Assembly: GCA_026874595.1 (NCBI GenBank)
Contig: CM049308.1
Coordinates: forward strand, 76,666,124 to 76,730,123
Length of the DNA stretch: 64,000 nt
Source: Sipunculus nudus
Lineage: Eukaryota > Annelida > Sipuncula > Golfingiida > Sipunculidae
Direction: 5' to 3'
Position numbers and translations under genes: made by a program. Of this stretch, positions 33,020-45,489 are shown piece after piece (the first letter of the stretch is position 1; each line of letters starts with the position of its first letter). The notes under the pieces were generated by a model, which was given only the letters and a program-made list of their open reading frames with translations, searched no databases and was not told where the DNA came from.

Positions 33020-35656
33020 GTAATCAAAGTTGGGACCTTTTTTATAAACATACACACACAGATATATATTATATATGTACCTTTCATTTTCTGGATGACA
33101 CATTTCATAATGACACATATAATATATATTACAAATATGTAAAACCTTTTTAAAAGTAAGGCGTGATGTTTTCAGGATATGTGAACCAGCTTTTTATATA
33201 TATAATATTTCATATTATACTCAGAAATGGAGACAAATTCTGTAATTCTAATTATTAATATATATTCTTTTTTAATGTATTAATATTATTCTCTGAATAT
33301 CAGCATTGGGATGATTACATTAACCATTCCCCCTGCGAAAAATTGTTGACGCCCCTGTATGTACCATCACAAACCTCCATTAAACTGGGAAGCAATTATT
33401 TTGTTACACAATATGGGCTTGGACCTCTGTGATGAAGAGGCTTGACACATAAAGAAATTCATCAAATATATATATGCTGCAAGCAAATCACACTAGAAAT
33501 AATTATTAAGTACAAATAAAGTCAAGCAATAATTGTGGTGCCTTTTGCTTACATTTCAACGTAATAGATGATGAAATGATGCAGCATTTGCACTATTTTT
33601 CATACTGGATTACATTGCAAACTGTTGGTTGCCCATTCTATATTAATGTTAATGAGAATGTCAGTATGGCCCCAAATGAGAAAACTTGTATTGTATGCTT
33701 AGGTAGACTAAATTCCAGTCAATATATTTATTATACCAGTACATGAGCAAAATAGATATTTGGACAATTTACTATGACATGCATTTGCAAATGTAAACGT
33801 TTTCAGGGGAATAATCTGACTGACCGACGAATTAGTGAATATTTGGCTAACAATAATTTATTTAATGTTTCAGACAACAAAACTTTACAAGATTACCAAA
33901 ACACTCTGCTCGTTTAGGTGGTCTATTTGACTGGCTGGAAAATGTGAGTCATGAGTTATTTTTTAAATGTAGAATGCCTCAGTTTGAAAAAAAAATAAAT
34001 AAAACAGGGTGTGACGGGATGTCTAAAGGGGCCTTTACACAGAATAGCGACCTTTCTGCCTCCTGTGTGCGACTACAAAATTTACCAGGTCGTCGTAGGA
34101 GACTCAAAGAAGGCAGAATGGTTGCCTAGGTCGTTCAAAGGTGGTACACAGGAGTTTCAGACATCGCCATGGACGCCATGGTCGCCGTGAGTTTTTGAAC
34201 ATGTTCAAAACAATCGCACAAAGGTCGCCGAGGTTGTGGGTTGCTCAAAGGTGGCTCAAAGGAGGCAGAAGGGAGGCACAAGCATTGTCGTGGTTGTAGA
34301 ATGAAGGCAGGGTGGTCGCGTTGGTTGCACAGGGGAAGCAGAGGGAAGGCAGGCAAGAAAATGTCCTAATGCTGCAGTTTGGGAGGTTTAAAAGAGGCAC
34401 AAATATCGCTGAAACAGTTAAAGTTTAAAATTGTGCCGTAGTACACGACCGACAGGAAAGTGGTATTGGTAGGGTTTGAACTAACTAAGGATAGGAAGGT
34501 GAACATTCATATCCTAACAAAAGGGGGATTTCTCCTGTAGAAAGTGTGTAACTTGTACCTTCCTGCCTTGTTAGGGTACGGATGTATACCTCCCTTCTCC
34601 AGCTGTTGGGCCAGGAAGGGCTGCTGTATCTAATTCCTTCTTATTTCTTGCCGTTATATACCAGTTGCTTTTAATCTGCCGAATCCCCTATCAACCCCTG
34701 TGACTATTTTCCTTCAAAGTATCAAAAACATGATTTTTATTTCGTAAGAAAGACAGAGGTGATACCGCTGGTTACAGTTGGTGTATCCGCCGACGGCGAC
34801 GCAACAGGTTTCAGATTTCTGTTGCGTCGCCGGCCCACCAAAGGGCTAACTGGGGTTATAACACGATACGATCTGTTACTCTTAGAAATGAAATTGTTTT
34901 AAAATATTTCCTATGGTTTTAACATACCAATGTTCACATTAATTAGTATGTCAAAAGGCTTGTAATAAAAAATAACCATTCTTGAAAGCATGTAACACCT
35001 GTAAAATCAACACCTGATATATTTGCCAGTGGGAATTGAAGCATTAACAGTCCGGCAGACATTTTGCATTCGGTGGCAGTCCTGTATAATGTTTTACGCC
35101 TGTGTACTATTATGTTCATCTTTTACTACCTTGGGGCAAAATATTGATGTAATGTTTTTCATGGGTCATATATACAATACACATAGAAGTACTGAGTACT
35201 AAACAAATGATATATGTTAAATTACGCAGTTGTGTATGGAGTGTTATAATCACAGTTAACTGCAGGGGCAATCTACGGACTCCACATTGCGTCAGTCACT
35301 AAAAAAAGAGCAATTGAGGAGTCCATTCTTATGGGCTACAGTTGGTGTAACCATTAGTTCATTTCTAATGATCTTGCCAGGTAAAAAAAACAATAACATC
35401 TGCTGGAGACGAAGTTATGGAGAAAAAAAATATCCGCCTGTGCCTTGCACACCCAAGGTTTATATGTAATGTGATTAAAAAGCCCGTATGTCACAGCTGG
35501 CGTAAGATAGAATACAAAGATCAATCTATATTGACAATGCAAGAAATACACCAGGAAAAAAGAAATTTAATAAGAATACATATCTTGTACTCCTTTTTAT
35601 TCTGGATAAAAAAAGCTTTATTCACGCAAGACTTCTAAACGTTTTGAAAGAATATT
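33020..35656. other. No confident gene; one exon-like segment and one hairpin
   Basis: Mostly AT-rich. An exon-like segment at 33875-33942 lies between a TTTCAG acceptor and an AAT|GTGAGT donor and reads as an open frame (QQNFTRLPKHSARLGGLFDW). No partner exons or family were recognised. A G/A-rich stretch at 34020-34380 with repeated 'ctcaaaggNgg' and 'gaaggcag' words looks like a degenerate repeat. A perfect hairpin is listed separately. Open frames at 35287-35638 have no recognisable motif. Confidence 0.3.
34794..34832. repeat. Perfect 14-bp-stem hairpin
   Basis: Arms CGGCGACGCAACAG (34794-34807) and CTGTTGCGTCGCCG (34819-34832) with an 11-nt loop. Weaker pairing extends outward between TTGGTG near 34778 and CACCAA near 34836. 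The stem is far more G/C-rich than its surroundings. It could be the end of a mobile element or a structured RNA; neither is shown. Confidence 0.8.
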
Positions 35657-36499
35657 TATAGTCGGGTCAATATACAGTTTAACCTTAAAAAATTGCTACA
35701 AAAGGTTTTACAACGGTTTTTGGTACTAGTGAACACCGATAATAACATACTAAAAATCTAAGAAAATCTGACTTCCGGAAGCATGTTATTTTCAAGATGG
35801 CGTCCAAGATGGCCGGCAAGACCTTAAAAACGGCCAATTAATTATTTATCGTAGAGTTAAAATTTTGATATCTACTATAAGGTTTTCCAGGCATAGAAAT
35901 CCATTGAAACCAAGAAAAACATCTTCGAGTAGTCACGTGACTAACAAATCCAAGATGGCGTCCAAGATGGCCGCCAAGACCCTAAAAACAGCCATAAATC
36001 ATGTATTATTCTTCGTAGAGTTAAAGTTTTGATATCTACTAGTGGGTTTTTTTCGTGCCTAGAAATCCATTGAAACCCACAAAAGCATCGTTGAGTGTTC
36101 ACGTGACTGGCAAATCCAAGATGGAGTCCAAGATGGCCGCTATGACCCTAAAAACAGCCATAAATCATTTATTATTCATCGTAAAGTTGAAATTTTGATA
36201 TCTACTACTGGGTCTTCTGGGTCAAGAAATCCATAGAAACCCACAAAGGCATCGTTGAGTGGTCACGTGAATGGCAAATCGGCTCAAAGACTAAAAAAAA
36301 AACGACCATAAATCATTTATTTTTCAGCCTAGAGTAAACATTTGATATCTAATAACTTGTTTAGGGGGTCATGAAATCCATTTAAACAGCCTTACGTGTG
36401 GATGTGTTGTCCTGTGACTGGCAAATCCTAGATGATGTCAAAATGGCCTTACAGACCATCACCATAAATCATACATGTTTAGCTTATGATATCTGACTG

Positions 36500-37185
36500 T
36501 AAGTCATCTATAGCGATCACTCTTTTTCCGTCGTCCGTCCGGCTGTCCGTTAACAGGGAACAAATCGTAACCGTTAGACCTAGAAAATTTTAAATATACA
36601 TCTGGGGAGGTCCTGGGCAAATCTTCATTGAACCTCGAATTTTCTAACGTTATTTTTAAGGATCTCCTAAGGAAATGTCCTTGGAAACATAATTTAGGTC
36701 AATGTATCCTATATTTTGCGACCAAAAGGAGAAAAAGATGACATACTAGCATCCGGATGGTTAAATCGGCACATATCATAACTGTTAGGCCCAGAATATT
36801 CTAGTCCTGATCAATCTCCTTTCAAACCTGAAATTGTTGCAACATTAACGAAAACATGATTTTGAACCCTCGTGACGGTTAGACAGGGAACAAATTATTT
36901 CCATTAGGCCTTGTTTTTTTTTCTAACGTGACATTTTGGAGGTCCTTGGCAAATGTCCTTTGAAACCTGAAATTAGGTCATGGTGATCTATTTTCAGTGA
37001 CCTATAGATAAAATATGTCATATGAGCACCCTGAATGTTAGATAGACACAAACCGTATCAGTAGGCCTGGAATTTTCTCATGCCAAGAAGTTTCTAGGCA
37101 AACTGTCTTGGGACTAAGGTAACTTAATTCCTATAATACATGTCAAATGCAGCTGAGCATCATGGCCCATGAGCCGCTTGTGGAT
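36500..37185 (+). repeat. CCGTTAGACCTAG-family repeat inserted in the left arm
   Basis: Starts 'gtcatctatagcgatcac', then 'ccgtcgtccgtccggctg'. It has about four units with 'aaccgttagacctagaaa', 'aggtccttggcaaatgtcc' and 'ttaggtcatggtgatc', and ends 'cagctgagcatcatggccc' and 'atgagccgcttgt' at about 37183. It splits the array of the left foldback arm and is therefore younger than it. Same family as 8841-10261 plus 15814-16490. Confidence 0.65.
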
Positions 37186-37340
37186 CTTAAATGGCAATAC
37201 TGGTAATTACTTCTAGGTTTCTGGGATCAAGATATTCATGACATTTACACAAAGTATCCCAGAGTAATCAGGTGACTGGTAAATCCAAGTTGACGCCAAA
37301 ATGGCTGATTTTTCCACTCAAATGGTCATAAGCGCATTGT

Positions 37341-40300
37341 TGCAATAGTTTTGGGCCAGGAAAATATAGGCAAAATCACTTTTATCGTATACTGGAAAAA
37401 TACTGCCGACGCATGTGTTTGTATGTGTAGTTGGAACAAAATTTAAAAAAAGTAATTTATTAAAATGCCTCTTTAAGATCTCTTTAAGATATTGCTTTGT
37501 CTTAATAGTTCATTCATACATTGATTTTAGTCCGAACCCATGCACTGAGATCTTAGCAGTTTACTGACTATTGACTATATGTTTCATTCATGCGTCGTCT
37601 CTTGTGTATCAGCATGTAACCCAGAAGATCAGTGCTAATCTGCAAGGAAATCATCCTGGTTCCATGTGTATCCCTGCTGCTGATTTTTCTTGTGGGGTTC
37701 TGTCTACCTTTATCTGTGGTTCCTTTTTCATAGCTGTCAGTTGCCTGTTTTATCACTGCATACAACAAGTCTTGCCCCGGCACATGTCTTGCAAACGACA
37801 TGACCTAACTTTTGAAAGTGTACCCCTAGCATTTTAAAAGGCGATTTTAGTGTGGACGGCATTGGCCTTTACAGAGTCCTCAAGGCGCTGAGCATAGTTG
37901 ACCATACAAAAGTAGCTTCATAACACTGGAATTATACATCCGGATGACACTTCCTGTTCTACACTGATTATTATGCAATCTTCTCAGCAAGAGTCTAAAT
38001 GGATATGCCTTGGTCCGCTTTGCTGATTAGCTTTCTATGGATTTTGTACTCGGGGAAAAAATGTGTTAACATTGAATTCTTATGTCATGACCTGTTCCTA
38101 TTTCAGATAGTGCATGGAATGTTATGTAAAATTCCCTTTGCTGCCAGCTTTCATGTTTCGAAGATTTCCGCGATAATCGCACATGGGCTATTTGCGCTAA
38201 ATCTGTACATGACAGTGTCTTCGGATATAGAAAGAAATATACGTCTGTTTACCCTGCAGTTACTACTGATTAGGAATAACACTGAAGATGCAGGCAGGTA
38301 CATCCATGACTTTTAGAGTGCAAGAAAAGAGATCTCTATCCACTTGCAGCAAATTATAGGCCATTTTGTCCCACCCGTAACATGTCCACAGTTTAACCCT
38401 TAATCTTTTTTTTTAAAATGTTTTAGGTGAAGGTAACCGCCTCCAATTTTTCATCTTCATATATGTTCATCTGCAGAGTTCCATTCCGAAGTCAGACTAG
38501 GTGACAGGGCAGTATCACACGCTTCCTCTCATTTTATATCCTAGCGTCAACCAGGCCCGGTGACTACGGCAACTGCGGGCCCTGGGTGTGTAATCGTCCC
38601 CAATGCTAGGTAATACCACCGAGGAACCCCCGAAAGGCACACCCGTTTGTGAGAGAAACATAATATTGCTTGCTTCATTCTAAATTGGATTAAACAATTT
38701 AATGTTAACTTTGATGGTATTTTCTTTAACTTCTTCTTTAGGTAAAAACTGATTTAATTTTCTATCATAATGTACTTTCTGTGTCATCTGAGGTTACTAA
38801 TTAGTACTTACATAAAGGCAGTTTATCATATTATAATTTATTAATATTTATTAATGCACCATTTCGCAGGTGGTTTAATAAATAAGAGAATATAGACATA
38901 TCTGACAGTGGAGGCAGAAGTTGTCAAAAATGGCTACAGTAATGGTATAGATGTAGAAGAGAAATGGCAAGATGCAAGCCAAATCACACTCTTTTGAAAG
39001 ACTCACTATTTTGAGGATTTCCTGAAAATGGCACTAATTACTATTTTCCTGTATACTATTTCACTTACTATTTCTCTCCTTTCTTTAACAGTCCATTCAG
39101 AACAAGAATTTGCCGTATGTAGTTTTTTTTGTATATTTTGCAATTGTCCAGCACGTGTTAAAATGTGGAAAATGCCATATCTTCATGCAGGTGCGCCATG
39201 TATGTTTCTCACTTGGGGAATGATATGCGTAAATATATATGTAACGGATGTGAAACAACCTGTTGTCTGTGATATAAATTCTGTTTCAGGATTCAACTGG
39301 TATGTTTGCTGGTCACGCTCTTTGCCTTGTGGTTTCTAGCCATTGTTTCTTATTGCCTGGTCTGCTTGGATTGTTTCTATTGTTTGTTTTCAATGGTTTT
39401 CTCATTTCTCATGACGAAACCAGTTTTCTCACGTGACTGTGTTAAGGTCGGTGGGTCAAGAGAGTCGGAGCTTCAGTTTCCAGTGATACATTGAACTGAA
39501 CGTATCTCGTTTCTCTTTTGACTGGTAAGAGCACTTCACTTTATTAAGTATATTAACACTAAACCATTGGTGTATTTACGTCCCTTGAATGTTTAAAAGA
39601 CACGATTAATGTTAAAAATATTATGCAGTATTCATTTTATATTCATTTTGCGCATGTAAAAAGTAGTTAGTCTCATGACTGTAGTTCGTTCATAATTGCA
39701 AAACATGGCGTAAACTTGAGTTTCCAGTGATACATGGAACTAAACGCATCTCGTTTCACTCTTGACTGTCTCTACTTCGCGTGAGAGATGTTTGATCTGG
39801 TTTGAATAAAGTTTTATATCAAACACGATTTGGAGGTATTTCATACACGTCTGGAGACGGACGACTTGGCTATGCCGGACGGTTGTAACTTTGATAAATA
39901 AATATAAGAATGAAACTAAGAATAGACAAGCCAAAAAAGTAATTTTTCAACTGGGTGCTGGAGATAATGCCAATTAGTGATCACAGGAAAATAAACACTG
40001 ATAAATAAGGCAGCTAAATAAAGCTTCTGTGCCCAAGTAACATAGTTCAAGAGATAATGGAGGGGAAAATGGTTAAGGAAAAAATTCACAGAAGAATCTC
40101 TATTTATATTTATGGGACTTGTTGGTGCATATATTCATTATCTTATTACTGATAAACATCATGTTGTATGTTTGAAACTTACTAAACTTACAGTTAGTAA
40201 GATACCATATTAAATTCAGCTATTTATAAACACTGTACCTGGTAGCATAAACAAACAGTCGCAGGCAAAAAAGTGGTTTAGTGAATTCCAAAACCGATTG

Positions 40301-41859
40301 CACCTCTTTAATTAAATGGTGAATACTTTTAGTGCTTTATGGACTGCATAAATAAGCATATTTTAAGCCATTTTTTCAAGTAGATTCACTGATTTAGCCA
40401 TGCCGGGCTATACTGCTGCAACTTTTCCAACAGATTCATTAGAATGAATGTGCAGATTGTGGAAGACAATTTCTTAGCAATTTTGCCCATAAAAAAACAG
40501 GACTTTTTCACATCCGTAACGGGGCCTCTATAAACTTTCAATTGGCAAATTTGCCAAATTTCTCATATTAAATTGTATAAAGAAATATACTGTGCCTTGA
40601 ATGTTTAAGTCCATGGTATGTTTTGGTTTGTCACTTATTTTATTGTCTTATTAATGTATAAATTTGATGTGAATGTTTATTAAATCCCTCTCATAAATTT
40701 CCAACCCGTAACACTATTTATCAAATCATATTAAATAATAAGACTATTAAGCTGCACATAATTTATCTATCAGGTGTCCCTTTGTCCCAGGTACATGCAA
40801 AATGAAAGTTCCTAATAAGTAAAACCTGGGGTCAGTAAAGTGTATGTGTATGTTACGGTTGGAACATATTATGATTTCTTTGTAATACTGATTTATCATT
40901 ATCTAAGTATAAAGGAACGTAGGAGCTGCGAGATTCCTGAAATAAATATATCAAAGTATGTGCATATATGACAGGTAAATATTTTAGATTTCTTTCACAA
41001 TAATTTTTTTGTTACAGGTGGAACATAAATGTACAAAATATCGCAAATGGCCCATATATTTTGCTTCACCTTTTCTTCAGCTTGGTGCATATGTGTCTCT
41101 TGCAACCTTTTGTAGTACGGAACAGTGGCCTATTGATTGCCAGAGTTTTAGCAGAAGCCTTTCTTAACTCCTTTCTTAGAAGATTAGACACTGATCACTG
41201 TGACATGACAGATATGTTGCAAGAAATATCTGATTTCTTCAGCCTTTCATTGATCAGGGCAGGGAGTATTTATAGTTGAAACAGGTGAGTTGTTTGATAG
41301 CTAAGCCTTCCCCATGGATCCTCATTTTCATACTTGCCTTTCCAAAAGAAAATAAGACATCCTCCACTCAATCTGATCATGGTTATCCGAATGGGGGGGG
41401 GGGGGGGGGGGTGTTAGCTGAAATTGGAGGATTTATAATCAGTTGGTTAAATTGGAAAACTAGGAATCGGAGCTCTCTTATGAAGATGGTTCACAACAAC
41501 TGTTTCACAGTCACTTATCCCTGTAGGGGTTACAGCCTATATCATGTCAAAGTATTTGTTGACCATGATTACAAACAGTCCATGAGGTACTTCAGTCGAG
41601 GAAGAATAAGAGTGGCAATTAAGGATTAATTTGTGGTCGAATATATGTTTGTTTGAGTAAACACCAACATTACAGACCTGATCGGAGAAACGTGCCAATT
41701 TTAGGCCTCCGAACGGTATTGGTGTCCATCCTTGCTGTCATGTTTGATGTATTAGAATGTTGAATGCACGATGATACTTAGTATCAAACTTGCTTTCACA
41801 ATTAAAACGCAAAAATGCCTCGAAGCCATGCTAATTTTACTGTTACATTATTTGGCAGC
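37341..41859. other. Interior between the two arms; no confident gene
   Basis: Several medium open frames exist. 37999-38316 (+, 105 codons) begins MDMPWSALLISFLWILYSG, which looks like a signal peptide, and ends LQLLLIRNNTEDAGRYI, similar to the end of an immunoglobulin-like domain (L.I.N.T.EDAGRY). The expected Cys after Tyr and the core Trp are absent. 39028-39339 (+) starts with a hydrophobic MALITIFLYTISLTISLLSL segment. 41061-41279 and 41276-41629 (+) are unassigned, and the latter crosses a poly-G run at 41393-41411. These could be decayed exons of secreted proteins; that is inference only. Confidence 0.25.
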
Positions 41860-42776
41860 CATCTTGGATGCCATCTAACAAACGTTTATAGGTTACAATC
41901 TTATCCTATTAACCGCCGTCGCTGGTATTTCAAACACTGCAAAGCTTTTGGATGCCATTTTGAATTTGCCATTCACATGACTAATTAGATGATTAAGTTG
42001 ATTTCAGGGAATTTCTTGACCCCAAAAACAATGTTACTAGTAAATATAAAGATTGCAACTCCAGGATGAATAATAAATGATTAACAAATTATTTACAGGC
42101 CTAATAAAGCGTAATTTATGGCAGCGGCTTTGAACGCCATTTTGGATTTGGAATTCATGTGACAAATCAGCGTTGCTAGAGTTCGTTTCAATGGATTTCT
42201 TGACCCCGGAAACCCTGTGGCAGATATCCAAATTTTTACTCTAGGATGATTGATGGCCGTTTTAGGGCCTTGGCAGCCATCTTGGACTCCATGTTGGATT
42301 TGTCAGTCACATGACCTTTCAACAATGCTTTGGTGGGTTTCAATGTATTTCCTGACCCAGAAAACCCAGTAATATATATCAAAATTTTAATTCTACGATG
42401 AAAAATACATAATTTATGGCTGTTTTTAGGGTCTTGGCGGCAATCTTGGACGCCATCTTGGATTTGTCCGTCACGTGACTACTCAACGATGCTTTGTGGG
42501 TTTCAATGGATTTCTAGGCCCGGAAAACCCACTAGTAGATATCAAAATTTTAACTCTACGTTGAATAATAAATGATTTAAGACTGTTTGATGGTCTTGGT
42601 GGCCATCTTTGACGCCATCTTGAAATTAACATGCTACCGGAAGTTCGATTTTCTTAGATTTTTAGTATGTTATTCAGGGTGTTCATTAGTACCAAATACC
42701 GTTGAAAAACCTTTTGTAGCAATTCTTTTTAGGTTTAGCTATTTTTCACCATAAATGGACCCGTCTATTAAGAACA

Positions 42777-43103
42777 TTGGCGGCGAAACAAAATTTTCAT
42801 TGGGGGGGGGGGGCCGCAATAGTATATATAAATGGCAGGGGTGCAGTAATTAAGTGGATGCGAGGGGACAAAGCTCCCAAAGGGGGCGGTGTGGGAGGGT
42901 TTTTTTTCCCCTCCCACGGTGTAGAAAATTTTGAAAAACTGTATGAATACTACTGCATTTTAGTGAATTTTTGCTATAATTTATTTGTCAATGCTTACTT
43001 AGAAAAAAAAGAATATATCAATTTTGCAATATTTCTTTGCACCTAAAATCTAAGGGGGGCAGCTACCTCCCCCCCGCCCCTCCCCCGGTGGCTACGGCCT
43101 ATA

Positions 43104-43183
<80 letters not shown>
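42777..43183. repeat. G-rich repeat fragment followed by (TA)n
   Basis: TTGGCGGCGAAAC at 42777, then poly-G (42802-42813), other G/C-rich blocks, and 'ccccggtggctacggcc' near 43083. A (TA)n microsatellite follows at about 43108-43183. The complement of the first block, GTTTCGCCGCC, recurs after another poly-G run at 43792-43802, so 42777-43803 may be one element with these ends, invaded by the LTR copy. Confidence 0.45.
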
Positions 43184-43186
<3 letters not shown>

Positions 43187-43655
43187 TGTTACAGATGTCT
43201 CTTTTATTGTATGTAGCAGTCATACATGTGTATGTGCAGCGCTAGCATTGGCCGTTGCTATGGCGGCATAGCCCAGCCCAGGCGTTGGGTCTGACGTGAA
43301 AACAGCGGTCATGCTAGTCTGGGGCTTTCTCGCCTGGCCGAGCCGGGCAGGCCCACGTGTGCACCCTGATATGTAGAAACACAGCGTTCGTTGTTCTAGA
43401 TGTTTCCTTAATATGTGTATTATGTTAGGTTCTTTGGATTGTTTGGGAAATGGAAAGTTCTCGGCTTGAGGTGAAAGGTTATAAAGAAGGGGCTGTGTTT
43501 AAGAGCCGAGAGGAAGGAGAGATATATTCTAGCGGACACAGAAGATTGTAAGTCAGTTTGCGGACCTTTTCCGATAAGTGCGGCAGTTATAGATTTTCTT
43601 CGAATTTGTAACGGATTTTAATTAGTCTTCAGTTTGCCTTTGGGATCACTTTCAG
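43187..43655 (+). mobile_element. LTR copy, 3'-truncated
   Basis: Begins TGTTACAGATGTCTCTTTTA and aligns with 43944 onward through 'gggaaatggaaagttctcgg' (matching 'gagaagtgaaaaattcccgg'), TATAAAG at 43480, 'gcggacacagaag' and 'gcagttatagattttc'. The second half of the LTR (after about 43655) is missing. Divergence between the two copies is high, so they are old or from different insertions. Confidence 0.55.
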
Positions 43656-43943
43656 AATTTCACTTTTATATATATAATGGGGTTGAAATGGGGAGGGGGT
43701 AGCCTATTACAGTCTTTTACAGGAGAATATACTAACTGTACTGAAAAATACTGGTAGTCCCAAAATGTGCCATGGGGGGGGGGGGGGGGGCGGTTTCGCC
43801 GCCTATGAAGAAGCTTCAGCATAAAATAATAACTCACGTGATGATCAGTCGTCTATATGCGCTTGCGCGTATAGAGCATAAAAGTGAGAGGTGACTTCTG
43901 ATGTAAATAGTCGAGGAGTGTTGTCATATTTTCGTATCTCATG

Positions 43944-44723
43944 TGTTACAGGTGCTCTTTTATTGTGTGACACGGGCGTAACTCGTGTTGTTGTTACATT
44001 TTATGTTTAATCCGTACTGGTTGAACTCTCGTTGTCATGTGAGCCTTGAGTGTTCACGCCTGGTCGTGGATCACGGGATGAGCCTGGTATGTGTAGATAC
44101 ACGGCGATGTCTTTCTGGAGAATTCCTGAAACGCGTGTTTACGGTTGAGTAAGGTCCTTATAGACTGTTCGAGAAGTGAAAAATTCCCGGCTTGGGGTGT
44201 GGAAGTATATAAAGGGGCTGTTTTCTAGAACCAGAGGGCAGAGCAGAGCAGTTACCAGCGGACGCAGAAGCGTGTGTCAGAACCTTATCCGCCGAATGCA
44301 GCAATTATAGATTTTCAAGAACTTTTCCTGGATTTTATACATTTGGACTTCAGTTTACTTTCTGTGTTGTTGCAAGAATTTTCCACTGGGCTGTCATTCT
44401 CCGAGAGAGTTTGCATTCAAAGGAGTTATCGTTGTGATGGTGTTGGTATCGAGGTACTGTGCCATTATCTTTCTGTGTGATTATATTGACTGGTTGCTAT
44501 AACGCTTTACTGTATAATTGTATTGATTTAGTGTATTGTATTGTTAGAGTGCTTTAAGAATAAATTATAGTTATTTGTTAACAAAAAAACACTGACTTCT
44601 TTAATTATTCCCCGAGACATTTCACGCTGCCTAGTGTCACAGAATCTATTTTTTTTTAAATCTCCATTACAAAATTTGTGTTCATCACGCATACGAGATC
44701 TGTTTATATTAGGTTCCGTAACA
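43944..44723 (+). mobile_element. LTR (solo or relic), 780 bp
   Basis: Ends form a short inverted repeat TGTTAC...GTAACA. It has the internal order of an LTR promoter unit: TATATAAA at 44206-44213, G/A-rich putative start region, AATAAA at 44559-44564, then 159 bp to the end. Two further partial copies (27342-27513 and 43187-43655) confirm both boundaries of the repeat. No gag/pol coding, primer-binding site or polypurine tract was found next to it, so it appears to be a solo LTR. The superfamily is not assigned. The 68-codon frame at 44274-44480 inside it is not a gene. Confidence 0.65.
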
Positions 44724-44888
44724 TAAAATAGGGGTTATCGTCGGGATGCTTAATAGTTTTCAAATTTATTAGGCCTTGACCTGGACATTGTTTTATCATA
44801 CCTTGTTTACAAGATTACATATTGTTTACAGTACATTGTTTACAGGATTTATCTCAGTGGTTTTTTATTATTGTTTTAACATCTTAAT

Positions 44889-44981
44889 ATGGCAGATTTC
44901 AAACCTGAGACATTTGTGGACGAACATTTTGTTAAAGGTATCAACCCCATCATAGGTTCACTCAGCCGTGACTCTACATAA
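44889..44981 (+). CDS. Very short open frame, unrecognised
   Basis: Encodes 30 residues starting MADFKPETFVDEHFVKG, of ordinary amino-acid composition. An AAAG|GTATCA donor-like site near 44938 would allow it to be a first coding exon. It lies 165 bp after the LTR. No partner exon or homologue is recognised. It could be the start of a decayed retroelement ORF or a chance frame. Confidence 0.15.
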   Translation: MADFKPETFVDEHFVKGINPIIGSLSRDST

Positions 44982-45489
44982 AGCCTGTTGTCAGGACGGA
45001 CTCCAAAGTTTTCCTCCTATATTATGTCCAACCAACCCGTAAAATTAATAAACAGACCCCAATATTATGCCAGTAAGCGTGTAAATTATTTGTGAATGTA
45101 TTAATGTTACAAAGGAAATGGCTCTGAAGTAAATTAAATATAAAATATTGACGAGACTCAATCAATACAGGATTTATATAAGGTATTAGAGGGTAACGAA
45201 TGTATGTTGTGTGTTTAATCTCAATATTTCTAACAAAAAAAAATGGTCACTTCTGATTGTCAGGAATATTCGGTTACGGTCTCATAAGAAAATTACAAGG
45301 ATTGCTTAAAATAAAAAAATAAATAAATAAAAAGAAAGCGAGTCTAGCATGGAAAAGCGACCTTGAAGACCACTTTAAAAGCTAGATACAAATCCTACCT
45401 CTCGAAAGAAAATTTGATGCCAACGGCATAGATTCTAAACTTGTGAGAATAGCCACGCATATATGATGCGTCAGTTTAGCCGCCTTATT

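Larger units (their letters stand above)
35657..42770. mobile_element. Candidate foldback-like element with tandem-array inverted arms
   Basis: Two opposed arms, 35657-36480 (continuing at 37190-37340) and about 41860-42770, are inverted copies of one sequence. From the ends inward both show TNATAGWCGGGTC, 'taaNcctaaaaagaattgct', 'ctacaaaaggttt', 'ggtactaRtgaacacc', 'ataacatactaaaaatctaa' and then arrays of units of about 165 bp. Each unit carries CAAGATGGCGTCCAAGATGG-type motifs, 'taaatcatttattattc', 'agagttaaaattttgatatc' and 'gaaatccattgaaacc'. Inverted arms made of tandem repeats describe foldback transposons. It could equally be two independent copies in opposite orientation with 4 kb of host DNA between them. 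No target duplication was established. Confidence 0.5.

Noticed and set aside
32577-33356. Possible MITE between CAGGGGCCGGGTG (32577) and GACGCCCCTG (33347)
   Set aside because: The ends are only partly complementary and no flanking duplication exists.
42777-43803. Single element bounded by GGCGGCGAAAC and GTTTCGCCGCC
   Set aside because: Termini match, but no target duplication could be found and a second internal end (near 43083) makes the boundaries ambiguous; only the fragment is listed.
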